A stretch of 10,521 nucleotides of DNA, taken from NCBI GenBank assembly GCA_018897875.1, contig JAHIKF010000504.1, forward strand, positions 1 through 10,521, read 5' to 3'. This document shows, one piece after another, positions 1 through 8,100 of the stretch. Every line of letters starts with the position of its first letter. Position 1 is the stretch's first letter. Below the pieces are notes generated by a model. The model saw only the letters and a program-made list of their open reading frames with translations. It had not been told where the DNA came from and made no database searches. The position numbers were made by a program, and so were the translations under genes. The stretch is from Pseudomonadota bacterium (GTDB lineage Bacteria > Desulfobacterota > Desulfobaccia > Desulfobaccales > 0-14-0-80-60-11).

Positions 1-1
1 A

Positions 2-91
2 AACTTGCGGGGCACTGATGATGGTTTTATAACCAAGATCAGGGCGGGTTCTGGCCTCGCCGGGGTATTGGCATTGCTCCTGGGGGACTAG
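2..91 (+). CDS. Possible 3' end of an upstream gene (partial, unrecognised)
   Basis: One + strand frame is open from the window edge to a TAG at 89-91, giving 29 codons that end in a hydrophobic stretch (GLAGVLALLLGD). Another frame closes at 16-18. Nothing in the peptide identifies a family, and 29 open codons at this GC content can occur by chance. If the piece is real, its stop lies 43 bases before the start of the binding-protein gene and the operon could begin upstream of the window. The rest of the leader (92-134) holds only the ribosome binding site of the next gene. A TTGGCA at 68-73 resembles a -35 box but has no good -10 partner. Confidence 0.2.
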   Translation, partial: NLRGTDDGFITKIRAGSGLAGVLALLLGD

Positions 92-120
92 TAATCATTT
101 CTCGGCGGATTTGCCTCAGA

Positions 121-126
121 AGGGAG
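121..126 (+). promoter_or_regulatory. Ribosome binding site that sets the binding-protein start at 135
   Basis: AGGGAG at 121-126 sits 8 bases before ATG 135. The alternative in-frame TTG at 111 has no comparable purine-rich site before it. The ATG also gives a conventional lipoprotein signal peptide. Confidence 0.6.
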
Positions 127-134
127 CACGGTTT

Positions 135-1190
135 ATGAACGAGACATCAGCCACCTGGAAAAGAATTGTGCCAGTCAGGGCGCTTCGTTGGCTTTTCTGC
201 ATTTTCCTGATAGCCTTCCACCTTCCGGCCTGCCAGCAGAGACCTCAAAACGAGGTGGTAGTCTATACTTCCCTGGATCAAATCTTTTCCGAACCAGTAT
301 TCAAAAATTTCGAGGAGCATACAGCTATCAAGGTAAAGGCGCTATACGACACCGAAACTTCCAAGACGGTGGGACTGGTCAACCGTCTCATCGCCGAAAA
401 AGAGCATCCCCAAGCCGATGTTTTTTGGAATTCCGAAATCGTCCGGACCATTCTTCTTAAAAAGAAGGGTATTCTCCAGCCTTATGTGTCACCGAGCGCC
501 GCGGCTATCCCCCCGCATTTCAAGGATGCGGCTGGTTACTGGACGGGATTCGCCGCCCGGGCCAGGGTCCTGGTAGTTAACCGTAATCTTCTCCCGGAAG
601 GGGATTATCCACGGTCCCTGCAGGCTCTGGTTGCCCCCCGCTGGAAAGGTAGGGCCGGGATGGCCCTGCCCCTGTTCGGCACTACCAACACGCATATGCT
701 CGCCTTATACCAATTATGGGGTCCGCAAAAGACGGAAGCCTTCTTTGAGCAAGGTCGCGCCAACCAGGTGCAGGTTTTGTTGAGCAATTCCGTGGTGCGG
801 GACCGGGTGGCGGACGGCGTGCTGGCTTTCGGCCTCACCGACAGCGATGATGCTTACGTAGGGAAGCGCCGGGGCAAACCCGTGGACATGGTTTATCCGG
901 ATCAAGACAATGGTGGAACCCTCCTGATCCCCAATACAGTGGGGTTGCTGGCCGGCGCCCCGCACCCGGAGAATGGCAAAAAGCTCATCGATTATCTGTT
1001 GTCGGAAAAAGTAGAAGAGACCCTGGCGTTCGGCGACTCTATGCAAATTCCTTTGCGGCCGGGGGTCAAGCGCCCGGCTCATTGTCCCTCAGTGGAACAG
1101 TTAACCATTGCGGCAGTAGATTATGACGCCCTGGCCAACAATATCGAGGAATATTCGGAGAGGTTGCGGACGATTTTTTTACACAAGTGA
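135..1190 (+). CDS. ABC transporter substrate-binding lipoprotein, ferric-ion (FbpA-like) type
   Basis: This is the extracytoplasmic solute receptor of the importer encoded by the next two genes. From ATG 135 it is 351 residues. A basic N-terminus (K9, R10, R15, R18) and a hydrophobic segment (about 19-30) lead to a lipobox-like LPAC with C33 as the lipidation site, so the mature protein should be membrane-anchored in the periplasm. The mature chain begins with EVVVYTSLDQ and continues with ADVFWNSE, the opening pattern of family 1 extracellular solute-binding proteins of the Fe3+/FbpA type. GLTDSDDAY (Tyr241) lies in the C-terminal lobe, where FbpA proteins carry a metal-binding Tyr-Tyr pair. 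Only one Tyr is visible here, so iron as substrate is unproven. Related proteins bind thiamine, phosphonates or other small ligands. The permease starts 6 bases after the stop, consistent with an operon. Confidence 0.88.
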   Translation: MNETSATWKRIVPVRALRWLFCIFLIAFHLPACQQRPQNEVVVYTSLDQIFSEPVFKNFEEHTAIKVKALYDTETSKTVGLVNRLIAEKEHPQADVFWNSEIVRTILLKKKGILQPYVSPSAAAIPPHFKDAAGYWTGFAARARVLVVNRNLLPEGDYPRSLQALVAPRWKGRAGMALPLFGTTNTHMLALYQLWGPQKTEAFFEQGRANQVQVLLSNSVVRDRVADGVLAFGLTDSDDAYVGKRRGKPVDMVYPDQDNGGTLLIPNTVGLLAGAPHPENGKKLIDYLLSEKVEETLAFGDSMQIPLRPGVKRPAHCPSVEQLTIAAVDYDALANNIEEYSERLRTIFLHK

Positions 1191-1196
1191 GAAGGG

Positions 1197-2786
1197 ATGA
1201 ATAAGCTCTACATGCCATATGCAGGCCAGGTTCTTATCTTGCTGATGGCGCTCTTCTTCTGGCTGCCCTATCTGGATGCCTATATGAGCTGTGTCTGGAA
1301 TCTCTTAGGGAACAGCCTCAGCGTCTTGCCAACTTTCTTGTCGGCTAGGTCCCTGGGACTCCTCTACAACACGATAGTCATTGGCTTGGGAACCGCCCTG
1401 GGGTCCCTGGCCATCGGGCTACCCATGGGGTACTGGTTGGGGCAAAGCCCCTTTAAGACCCGGCCGCTGTGGATTTATGCCGGCCTGGCCCCAATTCTCA
1501 TCCCCCCTCATATCAATGTAATGGTCTGGACCGATATTCTGGGGCCCAAAGGACTGCTCAATAACTTGCTGATGCTGCACCTGTCCCTGGACGGACCCCT
1601 GGTCAATATTATGAGCCTTGGGGGCGCGGTGTTGGTCCTGACCCTCTCCTACTTCCCTTACCTGACCCTCTTTGTTCTGAGCGCCATCTTGAGCCTGGAC
1701 CCTTCCCTGGAGGAAGCCGGCTGGCTGAGCCTGAACCGGCGACAGGTATTTTGGCGGATAACCTTTCCTTTTATCAGACCCTATCTGGCCGCAGGCTTGA
1801 TCATCGTGTTTGTGTTCGCTACCGGCAACTATGGAGTTCCGGCCCTGTTAGGGGTGCACACCTACCCGGTTGAGACCTTTGCTGAATTCAGCGTCTTCTT
1901 CAGTACCGACAGGGCCATCATGGCCGCCTTACCCCTCCTTCTTTTGGTATCCGGCCTGATCATCTGGCACTGGCAATTAATGCGGCGGCGGGATTTTTCC
2001 GTGCTGTCGCCCCAGAGCTTTGTCAAAATAACTCCCAGGATTCCCCATGCGTCCCTGATTGCCTTTTTTCTGGGAACCTTCATCTTCCTCGCGGTGGTGC
2101 TGCCCCTTGCCTGGATCCTTTGGGAGTCCGCCTCCTGGCGGAATTATGCCACGGCTCTGCAAACCGCCTGGCTGCCCATTGTTACCACCCTGGTGCTGGC
2201 GGTGAGCACCGCCAGCCTGGCAGTGCTTTTCTGTTACCCCGCCGCCTATTTTATCGTCCGGACCCGGACATGGTCCGCGTTTTTCCTGGACCTCGTTTCT
2301 TTCCTGCCGTTAGCCATTCCGGGGACGATTCTGGGGGTGGGCCTCATTCGCGTCTGGAATCATCCCGCCACGGGATTCCTCTATGGGTCGGCGGCGATCT
2401 TGCTGGTGGCTTATCTGGCGCAATTCTCTTCTTTTGCCCTCCGGTGTCTGGTCCCCAGTATGCATCAGATCTCCCCCCGCCTGGAAGATTCCTATTTGAT
2501 CTATCGGCGGGGCTGGTTGCGAAGACAGGTGCACATCGTGGGGCCCCTGGCCCGGAACGGCATGTCCGCCGCCTGGATCCTGGTTTTCGTCCTTTGTCTG
2601 GGAGAGTTGGGATCTACCTTGCTCATTATCCCACCGGGGATGGAAACCCTTTCCTTGCGCATATATAACCTGTTGCACTATGGAGCCCATGAGATCGTCG
2701 CGGCGTTGTCGGTGATCTTGTTGAGTCTCACCCTCGTGCCGTTGGCGGTTCTGTTTTGGAAACGCCCTGGAATAATGAACACCTGA
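1197..2786 (+). CDS. ABC transporter permease, fused two-domain (FbpB-like)
   Basis: This is the inner-membrane channel of the importer. At 529 residues it has the length of FbpB-type permeases, which carry two BPD_transp_1 domains in one chain, and about 12 hydrophobic segments are visible. Each half has an EAA-like loop that docks on the ATPase. The first (about 172-195, EEAGWLSLNRRQVF and then a proline-containing helix) is canonical. The second (about 430-453, EDSYLIYRRGWLRRQV) is divergent. The proposed start ATG 1197 directly abuts an AGAAGGG sequence, which is too close for a normal ribosome binding site. An in-frame ATG at 1212 is an alternative that would remove five residues but lies rather far (about 15 bases) from that site. 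The stop overlaps an ATG as TGATG (2784-2788), which opens a mini-ORF leading to the ATPase gene. Confidence 0.9.
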   Translation: MNKLYMPYAGQVLILLMALFFWLPYLDAYMSCVWNLLGNSLSVLPTFLSARSLGLLYNTIVIGLGTALGSLAIGLPMGYWLGQSPFKTRPLWIYAGLAPILIPPHINVMVWTDILGPKGLLNNLLMLHLSLDGPLVNIMSLGGAVLVLTLSYFPYLTLFVLSAILSLDPSLEEAGWLSLNRRQVFWRITFPFIRPYLAAGLIIVFVFATGNYGVPALLGVHTYPVETFAEFSVFFSTDRAIMAALPLLLLVSGLIIWHWQLMRRRDFSVLSPQSFVKITPRIPHASLIAFFLGTFIFLAVVLPLAWILWESASWRNYATALQTAWLPIVTTLVLAVSTASLAVLFCYPAAYFIVRTRTWSAFFLDLVSFLPLAIPGTILGVGLIRVWNHPATGFLYGSAAILLVAYLAQFSSFALRCLVPSMHQISPRLEDSYLIYRRGWLRRQVHIVGPLARNGMSAAWILVFVLCLGELGSTLLIIPPGMETLSLRIYNLLHYGAHEIVAALSVILLSLTLVPLAVLFWKRPGIMNT

Positions 2787-2818
2787 TGCCCATGGGGTTT
2801 GATGGCCGCATTACATGA
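2786..2818 (+). other. Ten-codon mini-ORF bridging permease and ATPase genes (possible translational coupling)
   Basis: The ATG at 2786-2788 overlaps the permease stop (TGATG). The mini-ORF reads ten codons to a TGA at 2816-2818, which overlaps the ATPase start (ATGA, 2815-2818). The ATPase ATG has no strong purine-rich site in front of it; the nearest G-run, at 2794-2797, is about 17 bases away. Re-initiation through this mini-ORF is one way the ATPase could be translated. A chance arrangement is quite possible. Confidence 0.25.
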
Positions 2819-3525
2819 TTGCAATAAAGAAGATTTCGAAATATTTCGGCACTTATGCGGCGTTGCGCCATTTTTCCCTGGATCTGAAGGCAGGGCAGAA
2901 GTGCTGTCTGGTGGGAAAAACGGGAAGCGGAAAGACCACCTTGCTCCGGCTGATCGCCGGCCTGGAGCAACCGGATGCGGGGGAAATCATCATTGATGGC
3001 CGACTTGCCAGTTCGAGATCGGCAATGGTTCCCCCCCATCAGCGGCAAATCGGCATGGTCTTTCAAAACCTGGCCATCTGGCCGCATCTCACCGCTGTCA
3101 GGCATCTCGTGATGGTGATGAACTCGCACCAGTCGCGTCGGGAAAAAGAGGAGAAGGCCTTAGGGATCTTGAGCAGCCTGGACATGAGCGAGTATGCCAG
3201 GAGTTATCCTGGCATGCTTTCCGGAGGCCAGAGACAGAAACTGGCCATTGCGCGCCTACTGGCCAGCCAGCCACGAATCGCTTTATGCGATGAACCCTAT
3301 GCGCATCTCGACCCTGCTAGCAAAGAGGCGGTGAGAAGCTTGGTCAATAACTGGATAACCGAAAGCCATATCACCTTTATCATGGTGACCCATGACCCCT
3401 TGGAGGACTTCTCCTTCTTCGATACCATGGTTGCCCTGCGGCAAGGATCGCTGGTGGCCTGGGATAAGCCCGGGGACCTCCAGGACCTTTTCAGAATGAT
3501 GGATCCCGGTGCGGAGGGCCCTTAA
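2815..3525 (+). CDS. ABC transporter ATP-binding protein, short FbpC-like
   Basis: This cytoplasmic ATPase powers the importer. All nucleotide-binding elements are present: Walker A GKTGSGKTT at 34-42, Q-loop glutamine at 84 (MVFQN), signature LSGGQRQK at 135-142, Walker B with D159-E160 (IALCDEP), D-loop HLD at 164-166 and switch His193 (THD). At 236 residues it ends soon after the ATPase core and lacks the C-terminal TOBE/OB region found in many FbpC, PotA and CysA proteins (about 350 residues). Regulation through that region is therefore absent. The start is 28 bases after the permease stop and the downstream gene begins 3 bases after the ATPase stop, so it is firmly inside the operon. The substrate cannot be read from the ATPase. 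Confidence 0.92.
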   Translation: MIAIKKISKYFGTYAALRHFSLDLKAGQKCCLVGKTGSGKTTLLRLIAGLEQPDAGEIIIDGRLASSRSAMVPPHQRQIGMVFQNLAIWPHLTAVRHLVMVMNSHQSRREKEEKALGILSSLDMSEYARSYPGMLSGGQRQKLAIARLLASQPRIALCDEPYAHLDPASKEAVRSLVNNWITESHITFIMVTHDPLEDFSFFDTMVALRQGSLVAWDKPGDLQDLFRMMDPGAEGP

Positions 3526-3528
3526 GAG

Positions 3529-4017
3529 ATGAAAACCCCCACCCTGTGGTTCATCTTGAGCGTGCTCATGCTGACCGGCACCGCCTTTTCCCAAACGAAA
3601 CTCCAGGTCTATTCCACCTGGGAGACCATGGAAATGGACCGCCTGGCATCCCTATGGCTCATCAAGAAGTTTATTGACCCCGGGGCGATGATTCGCTTCT
3701 ATCCCCAGGGGACCATGGACATGGAAGGGATCCAGGTCGACACCCCTACTTCGCACTTCCGGCGCACCCAGCAGGTAACCGCTTATGAGAGCCTATTGCA
3801 AGCCCATGCCATAACTGACCCTGCCCTGGTGTATATCGGGCAATTGGTGCGCGATGTGGAGATCAATATCTGGGGGGCCAAAAAGCTGCCGGAATCCCAG
3901 GGTATCAACCTCGTCTTCAAGGGAATCTTCTTGAGCAGCAAAGAGCCCAAGGAGTCCATGGAAAAAGGTTTCATCGTCATGGACGGCCTGTATAAGACCT
4001 TGCATACCGGGAAGTGA
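3529..4017 (+). CDS. Exported ChrB-type chromate-resistance domain protein
   Basis: A 162-residue protein with a clear Sec signal peptide: one Lys, a hydrophobic core at about 6-19 and likely cleavage after S21 (AFS then Q22). The mature part follows the pattern of the ChrB/Chrome_Resist domain, a family named for chromate resistance. Matching elements in order are MDRLASLWLIKKFIDP (36-51; family style DRIASAWLIRRFIDP), a phenylalanine-rich strand (RFYP), AYESLL (85-90, where the family has TFETLL), DPAL (97-100), VRDVEI (107-112, family HDIDL) and a C-terminal helix MEKGFIVMDGLYKTL. The His-rich GHHGD segment of typical members is here TSHFRRTQQ, keeping only H76. Most ChrB proteins I know are cytoplasmic, so export is unusual. 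GGAGG at 3513-3517 serves as ribosome binding site. Its position in an ABC importer operon suggests a periplasmic metal or oxyanion role, but that is inference. Confidence 0.72.
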   Translation: MKTPTLWFILSVLMLTGTAFSQTKLQVYSTWETMEMDRLASLWLIKKFIDPGAMIRFYPQGTMDMEGIQVDTPTSHFRRTQQVTAYESLLQAHAITDPALVYIGQLVRDVEINIWGAKKLPESQGINLVFKGIFLSSKEPKESMEKGFIVMDGLYKTLHTGK

Positions 4018-4020
4018 GGT
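4015..4020 (+). promoter_or_regulatory. Ribosome binding site supporting a TTG start at 4028
   Basis: TGAGGT overlaps the stop of the ChrB-like gene and lies 7 bases before TTG 4028. It favours that TTG over later candidates, because the resulting N-terminus is a complete signal peptide. Confidence 0.5.
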
Positions 4021-4027
4021 ATCCTGT

Positions 4028-5152
4028 TTGAACACTTTGAGCATCATACTGGTGGGCTTAACCACATTGGTCTTCTCGGGAGTCCAGATATGCTCAAACC
4101 TTGTTTATGCCCAGGCGACCCCCGCCTCGTTGCAGATCAGCGAGGTGACCCGGGATAAGGAAATCTTTCGTCCTGCAGCCGGAGAGCAGATCAAAATCGG
4201 GTGGCGCTTATCATCCAGGGCCAAGGTGTCCCTGAAGATATATGACTGCGATCAGGACCTGGTTGCCGCCCTGTCTCCGGAAAAAATCATGGCCGCGGGC
4301 AGGCATACCCTGGTCTGGAAAGGCAAAGATCAACATGGCAGGGTGGTGCCGAATGAGGCGTATTTCTTCATTATCGAGGCGACCGCGGGAGCGAACCACG
4401 CGGTCTACGATCCCAGAGAGGTCTCCGGCGGGATGTTCCATGAGATCGACCGGGTGAAGCTCCTGGCCGCTAGCCAGCAACTGGAATACGAGTTGCCGGA
4501 AACCGGCCGGGTCTCCGTGCGGGCGGGCCTGGTGGACGGGCCGCTGTTGGCCATCCCGGTGGATTGGGAACCAAGAACCAAAGGGGTGCAGCGGGAGCGT
4601 TGGGACGGCATGGATCAGGAGAAGCTTATCCAGGTGGGGAAACGCCCCGATTACCGGATCCGGGCCTCTTATTATACCCTCCCGGAAAATACCATTATTA
4701 CCCGGGGCAATAAGCAGGTGACCTTCCTGGATTACAAGCAGGCCCAGACCGGTGCCGGCCCGCCAAAGACCTGGGAACTGCCTCAGTTGCCCGCCTCAGT
4801 GCTGCGCTCTCCCCTGGCGTCCAAGGGGATCATCTTTGCCAAGGCTCCCCCCCTTGAGGTCACCTTTCCCGGCGCCCCTGGGGATGACAAGCACCCCAGC
4901 CTGTTGCCCCAGGGTTTTCAGGTGAGAGTGGACCTTCCCGAACCCTGGAAGTCCGCCCTTAAGGCCCAACCCTACGAAATTTACTATTTTTGGGACGGTA
5001 AGTTCTTGATAGAAAATCCCAATATCCGGCTTCCCTATGAAACCACCCTGAGCCTCAAGGAATACCAACCAGGGCTGCATGTGCTCACCGTGAATCTCAT
5101 CGATATCGGCGGGCAGATAGGGATCAGAAGTACAGCAGTGAGAATCCGGTAG
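4028..5152 (+). CDS. Exported protein with FlgD-like Ig domain and C-terminal beta-sandwich
   Basis: A 374-residue protein of unknown function that starts at TTG. Residues 1-28 form a Sec signal peptide (hydrophobic 5-20, cleavage after VYA, A28). Residues about 50-118 match the FlgD-type Ig fold: SLKIYD, then an AGRHTLVWKGKDQHGR turn and YFFIIEA. In FlgD this fold belongs to the flagellar hook cap, but it is also common in unrelated secreted bacterial proteins as a surface beta-sandwich. The middle (about 120-290) is unassigned. The end (about 305-374) has a second Ig-like pattern with FWDGKFL, PGLHVLTVNLID and a terminal strand, as in many C-terminal adhesion-type modules. No flagellar genes surround it. 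It starts 10 bases after the ChrB-like gene and ends 35 bases before the RHS gene, so it may assist that exported protein, but there is no direct evidence of a partnership. Confidence 0.7.
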   Translation: MNTLSIILVGLTTLVFSGVQICSNLVYAQATPASLQISEVTRDKEIFRPAAGEQIKIGWRLSSRAKVSLKIYDCDQDLVAALSPEKIMAAGRHTLVWKGKDQHGRVVPNEAYFFIIEATAGANHAVYDPREVSGGMFHEIDRVKLLAASQQLEYELPETGRVSVRAGLVDGPLLAIPVDWEPRTKGVQRERWDGMDQEKLIQVGKRPDYRIRASYYTLPENTIITRGNKQVTFLDYKQAQTGAGPPKTWELPQLPASVLRSPLASKGIIFAKAPPLEVTFPGAPGDDKHPSLLPQGFQVRVDLPEPWKSALKAQPYEIYYFWDGKFLIENPNIRLPYETTLSLKEYQPGLHVLTVNLIDIGGQIGIRSTAVRIR

Positions 5153-5187
5153 CGGAACACCCCGGTTTCTCCATAGGAGGTTGTGCG

Positions 5188-8100
5188 ATGGCGCCATTGA
5201 CGGGTTACTCCAAGAGCATCAAGACCAGGCTGGCAAGCTGTCTTCTGGTCCTTTTCCTGTTGAGCTTTAGCGGGGAAGGTCGGGCCCAGTTGGACGGGGA
5301 GGACGCAGTACCCCCCCCGCCGAGCCGGAGCCACGTCAACCAGAGCCAGGAGGCCGCTTTTTCCCAGGCCCAGACCCTGTGGAACCAGCGCCGCTGGGAG
5401 CATGCGGTGTTGGCTTATGAGCACTACTTGCGTCTGCATCCCCAGGGAGACTATGCGCCCCAGGTCTATCATCATCTGGGGATGTATCTGGAACAACACC
5501 AGCGCCTGGATGAGGCCCTTCAGTATTATCAGGCCGGCGTGGCGCGGGCCAGAGACGGGAAAACCCGCCAGATCCTAGAGTCGGAAGTGGCGGATATCCA
5601 GACGAGATACGGTAACCTGGAAGAAGCCATCCAACTGTACCAGGGGATTCTGCGCCAGCCCGCCTCCTGGGAAATGTTCAAGATCGCCAACAAGAAATTG
5701 CTCATGCTGCATTTCAAGCGGGTAGCCCGGAAGAAGCAGGGAGACCACGCCAGCCGGTGCGGCCAAGAAAGCCTGAAGACCGCCCTCACCCAGTTGGGGG
5801 TCGCCCCCCGGGATGAGGTGCTCAAAAAAATCCCCCAGGTCCAAGGGAATCGCATCTCCATGGAATCCTTGAAGCAGGCGGCCCTGGCCCACGGGGTCAA
5901 ATGCGACGGACTAAAGTCGGCGGACGGCCGCCTGGAGAAGCTCTCCCCCCCGGCCATCCTGCTCCTTAACCCGGGTCATTATGTGGTCTTCCAGGGTCTC
6001 ACTGCCACCGGGGTCAAAGTTTTTGACCCGGTGGCCGGCCAGGAAGCCACCACCGTCATCCCCCTGGACCGCTTTCAGATGCAGTGGACCGGGTACGCCC
6101 TGAGCTTTGCCCCCTCGGACCGGAAAGTCCAGCACCTCACCCGGCTCTCGGATCAGGAGATGCAAAACCTCTTCGGCGGGTGCCATGCCGCCGGTTCCAA
6201 CCAAACCAACAAAGGCAAGGGAATCCCCAATACCGAGATAATCGATCCCCTCCACATCTGGGTCAACAGCGTTTCCCTCAACATGATTCTGGAAGACGTG
6301 GACGCAGTGTGGCCCACCATGGGAGACCCCCTGGTCCTGAAGCGCACCTATAATTCCGAAGACGCCAATACCGGCATGTTCGGACCCAGCTGGCGCTTCA
6401 GCTATGAAATTTCCCTCACCGTGGACACCGCTGGCAACGCCACCGTCACCTGGGGGGACGGGCGCACCGATCTCTACACCAGTAAAGGCGACGGCACCTT
6501 TATGGCTCCTCTGGGGTATTTCGACCGGCTGGTGAAGAACCCCGACGGGACCTACTCCCTGTGGGAGAAGGCCGGCAAATTCACTTACTCCTTCGGCGCC
6601 GATCTGCGCCTGGGAAAGATCAGTGACCCGAACGGCAATGCCCTGGACCTGGTATGGGGGCCCAATGGCCTCACCGCATTGATCATCCATTACGGCAACA
6701 CGACGAAACAGATCACTTTTACCTATGGTGGCCAGGGCCGGTGCACCCGCATCAGCCTGCCGGACGGTCGCTTTAGCACCTTTTCCTACAGCAGCACCGG
6801 CGATCTCATAACTTCCGCCGACATGGAGGGCTATAAAACTTCTTATGCCTATGACGTGAACAAGTATATCACCGGCATCGCCACTCCCCTGGGAGTAAAG
6901 CAAATCCTCTACCAGCCAAGCCCAGCCAATCTGAATATTTACGCTCCCCAGAAGATTATTACCCCATCCGGGAACACCTTTCAATTTACGGTGGACGGCA
7001 CCGACATCGTTTACACCGACGGTAACGGCCACCAGACCCGCTACACCGTGGACAGCTACACTGCCTTCACCAGCAAGATTACCAACGCAGCCGGGGGCGT
7101 CACCTCTTTTACCTATGATAGCTATGGCAATCGGACTTCCGTGACCGATCCCAGCGGCGCCAAGTGGGTTTTGGCCTATGATCCTGATCCCTCCAAGGGG
7201 AATCTTACCAAGCTCACCGACCGCTTGGGCAGGTCAGTCACCATGACTTACAGCGCCTACGATGACCTTATGAGTGTAAATGCCCCCTTGGGACGCCAAA
7301 GTAATTTCACCTATGACACTAACCACAACTTGGTGAAGATGACTGACTCCCTATCCCGAGAAACATCCTTCACCTATTACTCGTCGGGTAGACTCCTGCA
7401 AAGTACACTTTCCGGAACCCCTAATCCCGTTATCACCTTCCAATATGATGCCTTTGGCAATTTGATTTCCGAAACCGACCCGGCAGGCCACATCACCCGG
7501 TATGCTTATGACGAAGCCGGCCGGGTACTATCCCGCACTGATGCCAACGGCAATCAGACAGAATTCGCCTATGACAAACTGAGCAGGCTGACCAGGGTCT
7601 CCGCTCCGGATGGAGTTGTACTTTATACCTTCGACTCCACTGATTTAAGGGAGATCACCGCTATAGACCGTCGCCAGATGACTTTTGCCTACGATAAAAG
7701 TGGTCATATAGTCAATTTCAGAGATATCCATGGGTTCCTCCTTCATTATGCTTATGACGGGGAAGGTAATCTGACTTCTCTCACTTATCCCGGTAATAAG
7801 GTGGTTACCTATCAGTATGACAACCTGAACCGCCTCACCAGTGTCACCGATTGGCTGGGCAAAACCACTACTTATACCTACGACAATGTGGGCAACACGG
7901 TGCAAATAGCTTATCCAAATGGCACCGGCGCCCAATTATATTACGACAGCAATCATCGTTTAATCGTGCATCAGAATTACGGCGTCTCCGGCCAGCCCCT
8001 GCCCCAGTTCGCCTACCTCCTGGATGACGCAGGCAATTGCATCGGCGAGACCCGGAGGTATGCCGAGTTCGCTGAGCCCGCCTGGAAAAACCTGGCCTCC

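Noticed and set aside
111..134. TTG 111 as start of the binding protein
   Set aside because: ATG 135 has a well-spaced AGGGAG and yields a normal lipoprotein signal; the TTG adds eight residues with no ribosome binding site.
5311..5318. Run of eight C after the RHS signal peptide as a phase-variation tract
   Set aside because: Runs of seven C occur at several other places in this window, so eight is not exceptional, and a frame change here has no supporting evidence.
6169..6183. FGGC (329-332) in the RHS protein as a lipobox
   Set aside because: It is 300 residues from the N-terminus and not preceded by a hydrophobic segment; the double-glycine reading explains it better.
5911..7032. Long minus-strand open frame (373 codons) inside the RHS gene
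   Set aside because: It lies opposite the C39 and YD-repeat coding sequence, is low-complexity in G, V and A, and matches no family. It is a shadow of GC-rich codon use.
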